DNA of 39,701 nucleotides. Source: Marinobacter excellens HL-55. GTDB taxonomy: Bacteria > Pseudomonadota > Gammaproteobacteria > Pseudomonadales > Oleiphilaceae. The stretch is taken from the NCBI GenBank assembly GCA_001314845.1, contig LJZQ01000031.1, forward strand, positions 1-39,701, given 5' to 3'. The notes under the pieces are model-generated. The model ran no database searches, had not been told where the DNA came from, and saw only the letters and a list, made by a program, of their open reading frames with translations. Positions 1-7,972 of the stretch are shown piece after piece (positions within the stretch are counted from its first letter, which is position 1; the number at the start of each line of letters is the position of its first letter). The translations under genes were made by a program, and so were the position numbers.

Positions 1-48
1 TAAAAGCCGGGGACAGTAGCTGGTTCTGTGGCCTGACGGCCACCGGGG

Positions 49-92
49 GTGGGTCAAAATTAATGGCCAGTAGTGGGTCATTTTAATTGGCC
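49..92. repeat. Two imperfect 20-bp direct repeats, IS21-type terminal motif
   Basis: Copies lie at 49-68 and 73-92. Each starts GTGGGTCA and ends GGCC around an A/T-rich centre, and they are spaced 24 bp start to start. Closely spaced GTGGGTCA repeats of this kind are typical of the ends of IS21-family elements (from memory of the family). The window opens with a TAA, which could be the stop of an istB-like gene just outside. The transposase genes are not in the window, so the identification is an inference. Confidence 0.5.
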
Positions 93-241
93 ACTAACAA
101 CGGCGAAGAGAGTGACCCAAATTTAGGTATTCTGAGAGCCATAGGGGCTTACTTGAAGGACGAGCTGAACCTGGCCAGGTGAGTGAAAAAGGTCTCTCGG
201 GACGGAGGGGGATGACACAGTTTGGCGCTGATCCAAGACCG

Positions 242-760
242 TTAATGGTAAAGAACTGGAGCCGCGGAGTGCATTATATATTGCCGAACCCAGGCACGGG
301 CCTGGTCGGCCGGTAACGACTCCGTTGCAAAAATCAGTGCCGACCAGACCAGGGCCAGCAATACCGTCTGAAGCGGAACGCTGCCGTCTCCTGGCAGTGC
401 CTGATCGTCTGCCAGTATAGAACTGATTTCCTGCATAAGATCCTGAGACTGTCGAACCTTAAACGTTGGCTCCGGCCCAGAGAGGGAATCCACTGAAACG
501 GATTCGAGAAAAATTGTGTCCACCGCGCGAGCGCACTCTGTGCGGTATGGCTCGTGGGACGAAGTGTCGATGATTCGGCTCAGGGTCTCGCAAAGGGCCA
601 GGGTAACTTCAAGTCCAGAAAGTGTATTCCCGGTGCTACCCCTTAGGTGATTACGCTGGCGAAATTGCTCTATCCGCTTCGATATTAACGTGCCGTATCG
701 AGCAATGTCGTCGACCATGTCTACGCCGCTATCATCGAAAGGTTTGGATATCAGGCTCAT
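242..760 (-). CDS. Hypothetical protein, 172 aa
   Basis: I do not recognise a family. The protein is mostly helical and acidic, with a central run of small and hydrophobic residues (TVLLALVWSALIFATE, about residues 132-147) that could be a buried helix or one weak membrane segment. There is no signal peptide and no cysteine cluster. It begins 9 bp after the stop of the COQ7-like gene on the same strand, so it is probably the last gene of a three-gene unit with that gene and the EAL phosphodiesterase. The apparent insertion-sequence end lies beyond its stop, so the original downstream context may be lost. The tight spacing and uninterrupted frame argue that it is a real gene; its function is unknown. 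Confidence 0.6.
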   Translation of the reverse strand: MSLISKPFDDSGVDMVDDIARYGTLISKRIEQFRQRNHLRGSTGNTLSGLEVTLALCETLSRIIDTSSHEPYRTECARAVDTIFLESVSVDSLSGPEPTFKVRQSQDLMQEISSILADDQALPGDGSVPLQTVLLALVWSALIFATESLPADQARAWVRQYIMHSAAPVLYH

Positions 761-769
761 GGGTGGCCC

Positions 770-1345
770 TTAGATCACTCTGGCAATTTGAACGGCGGAA
801 CTGGAGCCCGAGCTTACAAGCCTAACCCACAAACGGAGTGTGCTGCCTGGTTCCACTGATTGCCTCTGTTTGGCGTCATCCCGATGATGAACTTCATCAA
901 GCCGGCATTGTTCGAAGCACGCAAGTATGGCTTTCTCTGAATCACGATGCGCCTGGGGTTTCAGCCCTTGAATCTGCTCCTGATAATGTTGATCGACAAA
1001 CGTTTCTACGGCTTCAATGGTCGCGTAAACCGCCTGTTTTCCAAAAATTGCGGGAAGAAACCCAGTTAAAAAGCCTGCAAGTCGCCAAAGTGGCAACATA
1101 AAGCTGGGCCGATAACAGTGCTGTAATTGTTCGAAAAAACGAAGGTGTTCGCTCTCCCCGGCTAGATGCTCACGAGCAAAAGTTAGCAGTTCACCCCTGG
1201 GGCGAGTAGCAAGAATGCCTCGATAGATCCAGACCGCGCCAGTCTCGCCAGCATGGCTGCAACGCAGTTCCTGCTCAAACTGCTTGCTCACTCCGGATTC
1301 GGTCAGCTGATTCATATGTTTCAAGTCGATCTGCAATTCAGGCAT
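770..1345 (-). CDS. COQ7-like diiron protein (demethoxyubiquinone hydroxylase family)
   Basis: COQ7 proteins hydroxylate demethoxyubiquinone late in ubiquinone synthesis at the membrane face, using a ferritin-like diiron centre. The expected ligands are visible in order: the Glu of HAGETGA, the Glu and His of GESEHL, the Glu residues of ATIEAVETFVDQHY, and the Glu and His of DEVHH. A hydrophobic stretch near LPLWRLAGFLTGFLPAIFG resembles the membrane-contact region. The open frame extends to a TTG at 1441 that overlaps the upstream EAL gene. I prefer the ATG at 1345 (191 aa) because the extra 32 residues look unlike the family, though neither start has a strong ribosome binding site. The protein diverges clearly from standard gammaproteobacterial Coq7, and its partners here are signalling and unknown genes, so it may be a paralogue with another quinone or lipid substrate. 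Confidence 0.75.
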   Translation of the reverse strand: MPELQIDLKHMNQLTESGVSKQFEQELRCSHAGETGAVWIYRGILATRPRGELLTFAREHLAGESEHLRFFEQLQHCYRPSFMLPLWRLAGFLTGFLPAIFGKQAVYATIEAVETFVDQHYQEQIQGLKPQAHRDSEKAILACFEQCRLDEVHHRDDAKQRQSVEPGSTLRLWVRLVSSGSSSAVQIARVI

Positions 1346-1428
1346 GTCGCGATTCTCGTTAACCAACACCAAGATATTACGAGCGAAATGATTAATGGTT
1401 CTCAGTGAGCTGGTATAGCAGCGGCAGA

Positions 1429-3246
1429 TTACGGCCGCCAAGCCATTGCATGAGTTGTTGGCAAATTGTGCAACTCATTTGCATCCATGGGCTTACCCAA
1501 AAGAAACCCCTGAACCGCGGTGCATCCCAGTTCGGTTAGTGTTTTTAGTTGCTCTTTGGTTTCAACACCTTCCGCAATCACTCTCAGGCCCAATGACTTT
1601 GCAAGAGCAATGATACTTTTACAAACAATGTCGCCGTTCGAAAGCACTCCGAGCTGATTCACAAAACTTTTGTCTACTTTGAGTGCATCAAGCGGTAACT
1701 GGTGTAGCTGGTTCAGGTTTGAGTAACAGGTGCCAAAATCATCGATATGGAAGGTGATACCCAAAGCCTTCAGGGCCATCATATTCTTTGTGGCTTGGGG
1801 TATGTCGGCAACCAGACTGCTTTCGGTTATCTCAAACACGATCGACTGTCCGGAAATTTTCTGCGATCTTAATGATTGCTCGACCCATTCAGGGAATCCC
1901 GGTCTCAAAAGGTCGGAGGCAGATAGGTTGATCGCCACAGTAAGGACATCTACACCCAGCGAACGGGTCAGGTCCGGTAGTTGCTGCCAGGCGCGCTTGA
2001 TCACCCAGGTTGTTATGTCTTGAATCAAACCGGTGCCTTCAGCAATTGGTATGAACTCGTCTGGGCCGATCTTCCCGATAACCGGGTCATTCCAGCGAAG
2101 CAGGGCTTCAACACCACAAATCGAGCCACTGGCCAGGCAGTATTTTGGTTGATAAAACAGGCTGAGAGAATCATTGTGAATTGCCCCCCGGAGTCTAGAC
2201 TCCACTATTGCCGAGCGTTGCTGTTCGGCAATATCCTCCGAGGAAAACATGGTCACAGCGGCTGGTTGTCCAGCCGCGCGCTTGGGCCGCGCAAGATCCG
2301 CTTTGATTAAGAGTTGCTCGGGATTTTCTCCGTCTTTGGGATAAAGACTTATTCCGACTGAGGGGGCAATGCTTCTTCCACCTGCCTGCAAAGGCTGTGA
2401 AAAAGCTTTTTGTAGATTATTAACTCCGTCTTGAAAGGAAATAGACTGAGCAGCCTTTGGCGAATCGACGGGCAAGAGGCCGCAGTAACGGCCGTCTCCC
2501 AAGTCTCCCGAGATCTTCGCATCCTTGAAAACTGCACGAATGTTATCTGCAAGCTGTTTGTTAAGTTTACTTTGCTCTTCCCTGGACAGATCCAGAGCTG
2601 AAAGAGCGTAGTCATCTATACCGATGACCACCATGGCGGCTGCATTCATGCGGGTAAGTAAGGTTCGACTTTGCTCCAGAAAAAAACGCCGACCGGGCAA
2701 CTTGGAACAGGGGTCAAACAGTGTTTGTTGCAACAGGTGTTCGCGCCAGCTTTCGAGTCGGGAACCTTCATTGAGCTCCCGCTCTGCAAGTCTTGCGAAC
2801 TCAAGTAAACTGGCTAGTTGTTCCTTGGAAAACTCCCTGGGCCGAGTATCCAGGATACAGAGCGTTCCCAGCGCATGGCCGTTTACACTTCTCAGAACAG
2901 CGCCAGCGTAAAAACGCATCTGTTGGTCTGTCACCAAGGGGTTATCGCAGAACCTGGGGTCAAGACTCAAATCATTGACCACCATGAACTCATCTTCGCG
3001 AATAGCATGATGACAAATTGCAATTTCTCTGGGGGTGCTACAAGCCGCCATGCCCACTCTGGATTTAAACCACTGACGCTTACGGTCGACGAGACTGATC
3101 AGCGAGGTGGGTACGCGAAAAAAAGTCGCTGCTAGCTTGGTTATCCGATCAAACCTCTCCTCGTCAGGTGAATCGACAAGGTTCAAGTCATGCAACTCGA
3201 AGAGCCGTTGATCTTCCTCGGAAGATAAAATCATGTGTTTTTCCAT
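1429..3246 (-). CDS. GAF - degenerate GGDEF - EAL protein, probable c-di-GMP phosphodiesterase
   Basis: 605 aa, soluble, no membrane segments. An N-terminal GAF domain (about residues 20-165, with ICHHAI and GTLCILD) is a likely small-ligand sensor. A GGDEF-like domain follows (about 175-325) whose signature is replaced by GDGRY at 250-254, so it should not make c-di-GMP. The EAL domain (about 345-595) keeps EALLRW at 380, INLS, EITES, the DDFGT pair, KVDKSF, the EGVE glutamate and QGF, so it should hydrolyse c-di-GMP to pGpG. The degenerate GGDEF may be an allosteric GTP sensor, as in some composite proteins. It is transcribed away from the next GGDEF/EAL gene and leads the unit containing the COQ7-like gene. 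Confidence 0.9.
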   Translation of the reverse strand: MEKHMILSSEEDQRLFELHDLNLVDSPDEERFDRITKLAATFFRVPTSLISLVDRKRQWFKSRVGMAACSTPREIAICHHAIREDEFMVVNDLSLDPRFCDNPLVTDQQMRFYAGAVLRSVNGHALGTLCILDTRPREFSKEQLASLLEFARLAERELNEGSRLESWREHLLQQTLFDPCSKLPGRRFFLEQSRTLLTRMNAAAMVVIGIDDYALSALDLSREEQSKLNKQLADNIRAVFKDAKISGDLGDGRYCGLLPVDSPKAAQSISFQDGVNNLQKAFSQPLQAGGRSIAPSVGISLYPKDGENPEQLLIKADLARPKRAAGQPAAVTMFSSEDIAEQQRSAIVESRLRGAIHNDSLSLFYQPKYCLASGSICGVEALLRWNDPVIGKIGPDEFIPIAEGTGLIQDITTWVIKRAWQQLPDLTRSLGVDVLTVAINLSASDLLRPGFPEWVEQSLRSQKISGQSIVFEITESSLVADIPQATKNMMALKALGITFHIDDFGTCYSNLNQLHQLPLDALKVDKSFVNQLGVLSNGDIVCKSIIALAKSLGLRVIAEGVETKEQLKTLTELGCTAVQGFLLGKPMDANELHNLPTTHAMAWRP

Positions 3247-3497
3247 CGAACAACCGTTGCGAGCAAAAGGTTAAAATGTCAGGCCAAAAATCAGAATCAT
3301 GTTCATTAATTCGAATCGGTATACGAAAGGTTTGAGGCTCAGGAGGGCTTTCATGTATGAATTTATGACATTTAACAAATAGGAATAAGTACTGATATGT
3401 GATGGAATAGATTTTTGAGGCATCTTATTGATCAAGGGTGGTCGAGCACGTGGGTAACAAGGACTGCACAAGACCTCGACAAAACTGAGACCCGGGA

Positions 3498-5777
3498 ATG
3501 AACGAATTCGAACTGAACGAAACCCAAAGGCTGGCCATCTATCTGGTGCAGCGTGAGGTGCTGGAACGAGCGATCCGGGGCGATGGCCTGGTCGCCAGCA
3601 TGGAGGTACTTTGCCGGGGAATAGAACAGATTCTGGAAGCGCAGGGTGGCCTCTGCTCTATTCTGCTGCTTGAGGAACAACACCTCCGGCACTGCGCAGC
3701 CCCAAGCTTGCCGCAACCCTATTGTAAAGCGATTGACGGAGTGACTATTGGGGAACGGACTGGCTCCTGCGGCACAGCGCTCTTTCGCCGGGAGCAGGTG
3801 GTAGTCACTGATATAGCAACCGATCCGCTCTGGGAGGACTACCGGGAACTTGCTCTGGCTCACGGTCTTGGGGCTTGCTGGTCGAATCCCATTATCGCCT
3901 CCGACCAGACAGTTCTGGCCAGTTTCGCAATTTATTATCCCGAGCCCCGTTCGCCCTCTGATTTTCATCGGTTCCTGATTGAGGCGTTTTCTGCACTCGG
4001 GCTTTTAGTTATTGATCATTACCGTTTGGCAGAACAACAGACCAGACTCTCTGGCGAATTGCAGACGATCAACGCCAGACTGACCACGATCATGCAGGTC
4101 ATTCCTGATGAGGCTTTTGTGCTGGACCATACCGGCCGCTATGTTGATTTTTTCGGCAACTCGTCTCAACTGCCAGTGCCGCCAGAGACACTTTCAACTC
4201 AGTCTGTCAGCTCTCTGTTCGAGCCGCAGCTCGCCGAGCAGATAATGCGCGTCATTGAGACGACACTGGCGACGAAGCAAATGCAGGTTCTTGAGTATGA
4301 GATTTACGCCGAAGGCAGGCGTATCGTCTTCGAGGGCAGAACTGCAGTCCTGACGGATAGTCGTCACGACGCTCATCGAAGTCACTCCGGGGATCAGTAT
4401 GTGTTATGGATGGCTCGGGACATCACAGCGCGCAAACAAGCTGAAGACGAAGCAACACGACTGGCATTGTTTGATGTACTGACGGGGCTTCCCAATCGAC
4501 GCCATGCGCAGGAAGAACTGGAGCAACTGCTGGAAGCAGTCGGCCGGAATCATACACTGGGTGCGGTTATTTTTTTGGACATCGATGACTTCAAAAGAAT
4601 CAATGACTCTCTGGGTCATGATCAGGGTGATTCTCTATTGAAGCAGGTTGCTGACCGGCTTGAGAGCTCCACCCGTCGTTCGGAGATGGTTGCCCGGTTA
4701 GGTGGCGACGAGTTTGTTGTTCTGTTGAGGGAGCCTTTGACCGACGCAGACGCGTTGGTTGAGTCTGTGTCAGCCACGGCACGGCGGATACTGGGTTGTT
4801 TCAAAGAGCCACTGGCAGCACAGGGACATGCTTATAACGTCAGCACCAGCCTTGGTATAGCGCTTATCGACCAACCGGGACTGAAAACGGAAGACCTGCT
4901 CCGTAAGGCTGACGCAGCCATGTATGCTGCCAAACGCCTCGGTGGTAACCGGTTTACTTTCTTCGAAGAATCTCTTCAGCAGGAGGCAAATCGGCGCTTG
5001 GAGCTTGAGCGGCGTATGGTGCAGGCTATAAAAGATTTACATTTTTCGGCGTGGTTTCAGCCTCAGGTGCGGCCTGACGGTGCGCCTTTCGGCGCAGAGG
5101 TTCTGCTACGCTGGCTCGACCCTGAAGAGGGAGCTATCCCACCGGACGAATTCATTCCGATAGCGGAACGGTCCGGGCTTATCCATCAGCTTCAGGATAT
5201 TGTGCTGGAGCAAAGTTGCCAGATGCTGTCCTGCCTGCAGGAAAAAAATCTTTTGCCCCCGGAGTTCAGGTTGGCAATCAATATCAGTCCAGTTCAGTTT
5301 AAAGAGCGGACACTTACCGAACGCCTCAGTTTTTTCATTGGTCGTTATGGCTTGAACCCAGAGCGGTTCACCCTGGAAATCACCGAAGGTCTTTTGATGG
5401 ATCAACAGCAGGAGGCTCACCAACAGATGCAGTGCCTGCGACAGCAGGGATTCCAGTTTGCCATCGATGATTTCGGAACCGGTTACTCATCATTGGCCTA
5501 CCTGCATCGCCTGCCTGTGGATCAACTAAAAATCGACAAAAGCTTCGTTCGGGAGTTGGAAGAGGAAGACACAGGCGAGGCCATTGTCGATTCTGTGATT
5601 GCGCTTTCGAAAAACCTTAACTTTGAGGTGGTTGCCGAGGGCGTCGAAACCAGGTTCCAGTCAGATATTCTTTGTGCAAAGGCTTTGAGCAGTTTGCAGG
5701 GCTTTTTCTACGCCCGGCCTATGCCGGGCGTAGAGCTCGTCGACTACCTTAAAAAGGCTTTGCGAAGCGCAGGGTGA
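3498..5777 (+). CDS. GAF-PAS-GGDEF-EAL c-di-GMP turnover protein
   Basis: 759 aa, soluble. The GAF domain (about 28-172) contains the GSCGTALF and DIATDPLWEDYRELA segments typical of this signalling GAF group. A PAS domain follows (about 190-315). The cyclase domain has an intact GGDEF at 402-406 (RLGGDEFVVLL). The inhibitory site five residues before it reads RRSE rather than RxxD, so product feedback may be weakened. The EAL domain (about 510-755) starts with EVLLRW at 534, then INIS, EITEG, DDFGTGYSS, KIDKSF, EGVE and QGF. The Ala-to-Val change in the EAL triplet is common in active enzymes. The protein is therefore potentially bifunctional, with the direction set by GAF and PAS inputs. 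It is divergent from the neighbouring EAL gene across 251 bp. Confidence 0.92.
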   Translation: MNEFELNETQRLAIYLVQREVLERAIRGDGLVASMEVLCRGIEQILEAQGGLCSILLLEEQHLRHCAAPSLPQPYCKAIDGVTIGERTGSCGTALFRREQVVVTDIATDPLWEDYRELALAHGLGACWSNPIIASDQTVLASFAIYYPEPRSPSDFHRFLIEAFSALGLLVIDHYRLAEQQTRLSGELQTINARLTTIMQVIPDEAFVLDHTGRYVDFFGNSSQLPVPPETLSTQSVSSLFEPQLAEQIMRVIETTLATKQMQVLEYEIYAEGRRIVFEGRTAVLTDSRHDAHRSHSGDQYVLWMARDITARKQAEDEATRLALFDVLTGLPNRRHAQEELEQLLEAVGRNHTLGAVIFLDIDDFKRINDSLGHDQGDSLLKQVADRLESSTRRSEMVARLGGDEFVVLLREPLTDADALVESVSATARRILGCFKEPLAAQGHAYNVSTSLGIALIDQPGLKTEDLLRKADAAMYAAKRLGGNRFTFFEESLQQEANRRLELERRMVQAIKDLHFSAWFQPQVRPDGAPFGAEVLLRWLDPEEGAIPPDEFIPIAERSGLIHQLQDIVLEQSCQMLSCLQEKNLLPPEFRLAINISPVQFKERTLTERLSFFIGRYGLNPERFTLEITEGLLMDQQQEAHQQMQCLRQQGFQFAIDDFGTGYSSLAYLHRLPVDQLKIDKSFVRELEEEDTGEAIVDSVIALSKNLNFEVVAEGVETRFQSDILCAKALSSLQGFFYARPMPGVELVDYLKKALRSAG
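5708..5733. repeat. Perfect 11-bp inverted repeat inside a coding end
   Basis: The arms at 5708-5718 and 5723-5733 are exact complements around a 4-nt loop, inside the codons for YARPMPGVE near the end of the GGDEF-EAL gene. The hairpin is GC-rich and lies 44 bp before the stop codon, with no T tract. It may be chance enforced by codons or an intragenic structure element. Confidence 0.6.
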
Positions 5778-6063
5778 AAGTGCAGGGTTTAGTGCTCCCG
5801 TCGTGAGAACCGTCACTAATAAAAATGGAATCCTAAAAGCCGCTCAGATCACTTGTCTCTCAGTACCGCATTCTCTACCGGATCAACATAACAACCCGCT
5901 GCTTGCCGCCAACCCTGCATTCTCCGACTGAGGGCCTCAGCCGGGATGCAATGCGCCATAATTAGTTCCAAAAAAGAGAACGTTATCATCTTTATGATCT
6001 ATTTTAACTTTCTGTTTCTTTGCTGGATGATGGGTTAGAACGCCTAATCGGAAGGAACAGAGC

Positions 6064-6357
6064 ATGCCTAACAACCCTGAAACAGCAAAGAGCCATCTTT
6101 TAATCGACGGCGAGTTTTCAGCTGAAGAGGCCCAGATGATTCTGATGGCACTGATCGAAAACAAAATACAATTTCACCAGCAAGAGAACTTGAGCCAGCA
6201 AGAACGATTCGGAAGCACCAGTAGGCGCAGTGACCGTCGTATTGGTCAGTTGCTACAGACTAAGGCGGACCTAACAGCCGTTATTAATGATGCGAAGGCA
6301 TCAGATGAGCGGCTTGCCGTTAAATGCAACATTGAGATCACTCGTTTACCCCGATAG
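6064..6357 (+). CDS. Small conserved-looking hypothetical protein, 97 aa
   Basis: A strong ribosome binding site (GGAAGGAA) sits just before the ATG, and the next gene, dabB, starts 40 bp after the stop, so the gene is probably expressed and leads the dab unit. The N-terminal half holds a compact motif, GEFSAEEAQMILMALIENKI followed by FHQQ, that looks like an amphipathic two-helix segment. The rest is polar with RRSDRR. There is no membrane segment or signal. I do not recognise a named family. The 286 bp upstream contain no other gene and presumably carry the promoter, although I see no confident -35/-10 pair. Confidence 0.6.
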   Translation: MPNNPETAKSHLLIDGEFSAEEAQMILMALIENKIQFHQQENLSQQERFGSTSRRSDRRIGQLLQTKADLTAVINDAKASDERLAVKCNIEITRLPR

Positions 6358-6397
6358 TTGCGGCCACTGACGACATGGTTTTCCGAGGCTTCCTTAT

Positions 6398-7972
6398 ATG
6401 TTTGATTCTGATTTAGTTCAGCCCTTTTTCCTGATTCTGATCCCCGTTTTCTACCTGGTCGGGGCGATCACAACTGCTGTTTTTCCTTCTCAGTCACATA
6501 CCAGCGGAGGGACATGGGCCTTTGGTTTTGCCTTTGCTTCGGCCATTGTTTCCTCAATCGGCGGCTGGTGGTGGCCCGGTACCGCGACTTGGTTGAATCT
6601 GGCGCCTCTGGCACAGGTGATGGTATTGCTGGTCACCTTGTTGGGATTGATTCTAGCTCGTTTTGCCAAACAGTATCTGGAGGGTGAACCCGGCCAGTCG
6701 CGTTTCATGATCTGGCTGCATCTGACATTGACCAGCGTTGCACTGATCACCACCACGAATCACTTGCTGATTTTTCTGGGCAGCTGGATCGCCATCAGCA
6801 CCAGCTTGCATCAGTTGTTAATGTTTTATCCGGAACGCCCCAGAGCGGCGCTGGCCGCCCACAAGAAATTCATTTTCGCGAGACTGGCCGAGCTTTGCCT
6901 TATTGCGGCTTTTACACTGCTTTATGCCAGCTACGACACTCTCTTCATCAGCCAAATCCTCACCATGGCCGCAGAAGCGACCAATCTGCCGCCTGAAGCG
7001 AAAATAGCTGCTTTACTGATGGCGGTAGCTGCGCTCTTGAAATGCGCCCAGTTGCCCTTTCACGGCTGGCTGATTCAGGTTGTGGAAGCGCCTACGCCTG
7101 TCTCGGCCCTGCTGCACGCTGGCGTGGTCAACCTCGGCGGCTTTTTAATGATTCTGATGGCGCCGCTGATCTCCCAGGTGTCGTCAGCTCAGTGGCTTCT
7201 GCTCGTGATCGCAGGGCCCACTGCGGTATTCGCCAGCCTGGTCATGATGACCCGGATTTCCATCAAGGTAAGACTGGCATGGTCCACCTGTGCCCAGATG
7301 GGATGGATGCTGGTCGAGTGCGCACTAGGACTTTATGAGCTGGCGCTTTTACATCTGGTTGCGCATTCCGCCTACAAGGCGCATGCGTTTTTGAATGCAG
7401 GCAATACGGTTGAGTCAACCCTGAAAAAGCGACTTGTTGCTATCAGTAATCCTGGTTGGAGGGAGGTGTTGCCGGCGGCCTTTCTGGCTCTGATTCTTAG
7501 CGTGGCGAGCATCTTGGTATCAAACTCGTCAGGGCCAGCGCAGGTTGTATCCTGGGTTGTTCCGGGGATTGCATTGACTATATTGCTGTCAGAAATGTTT
7601 GCCGTAAAAGGAGGTGTTGCCTTCATGATCCGTGCCGTGGTTTTGGGTGCGGCGTTCTGGACGGTTTACTGGGTCCAGAAAACAGCCTCCTATTTGCTGC
7701 TGACCCCTCCGGATAATCATGCGAGCCTTTTAGCGATCAGTTTTACTGGCCTGCTCCTGACCATGCTCATAATCGGCTATTTTCTGGTGCGCTATCGCCG
7801 TCATTCACCCTTGGGCATCCGCTTCCATCGCTTTCTGTTTGCAGCTGCCTATCTCGATGAGTGGGCAACGCGTTTGACCCTTAAAATCTGGCCCGTCAAA
7901 TTGCCCAATGTGGTGCAGCCACGCAGTGTTGTACCCATTGCCCCACCTGCTCGTTCCAAGGAGTCAGTCTGA
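6398..7972 (+). CDS. dabB: DabB, proton-channel subunit of the DAB inorganic-carbon transporter (NuoL-like)
   Basis: 524 aa, polytopic, of the NuoL/MrpA antiporter-like family. It carries the family's central signature around K215 (ALLKCAQLPFHGW, then EAPTPVSALLHAG), including the lysine and the helix-breaking proline region used in proton conduction. It is shorter than true NuoL (about 610 aa), and no other nuo genes are nearby. Partnering with a DUF2309 protein is diagnostic of the DAB system: the membrane subunit lets protons flow and so energises the DabA-bound CO2-to-bicarbonate conversion at the inner membrane. Its stop overlaps the dabA start (TGATG), indicating translational coupling. 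The start ATG at 6398 has a GAGG site upstream. Confidence 0.9.
   Translation: MFDSDLVQPFFLILIPVFYLVGAITTAVFPSQSHTSGGTWAFGFAFASAIVSSIGGWWWPGTATWLNLAPLAQVMVLLVTLLGLILARFAKQYLEGEPGQSRFMIWLHLTLTSVALITTTNHLLIFLGSWIAISTSLHQLLMFYPERPRAALAAHKKFIFARLAELCLIAAFTLLYASYDTLFISQILTMAAEATNLPPEAKIAALLMAVAALLKCAQLPFHGWLIQVVEAPTPVSALLHAGVVNLGGFLMILMAPLISQVSSAQWLLLVIAGPTAVFASLVMMTRISIKVRLAWSTCAQMGWMLVECALGLYELALLHLVAHSAYKAHAFLNAGNTVESTLKKRLVAISNPGWREVLPAAFLALILSVASILVSNSSGPAQVVSWVVPGIALTILLSEMFAVKGGVAFMIRAVVLGAAFWTVYWVQKTASYLLLTPPDNHASLLAISFTGLLLTMLIIGYFLVRYRRHSPLGIRFHRFLFAAAYLDEWATRLTLKIWPVKLPNVVQPRSVVPIAPPARSKESV

Noticed and set aside
3271..3471. 66-codon minus-strand frame between the two GGDEF/EAL genes
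   Set aside because: A/T-rich promoter region, no ribosome binding site and no recognisable sequence.
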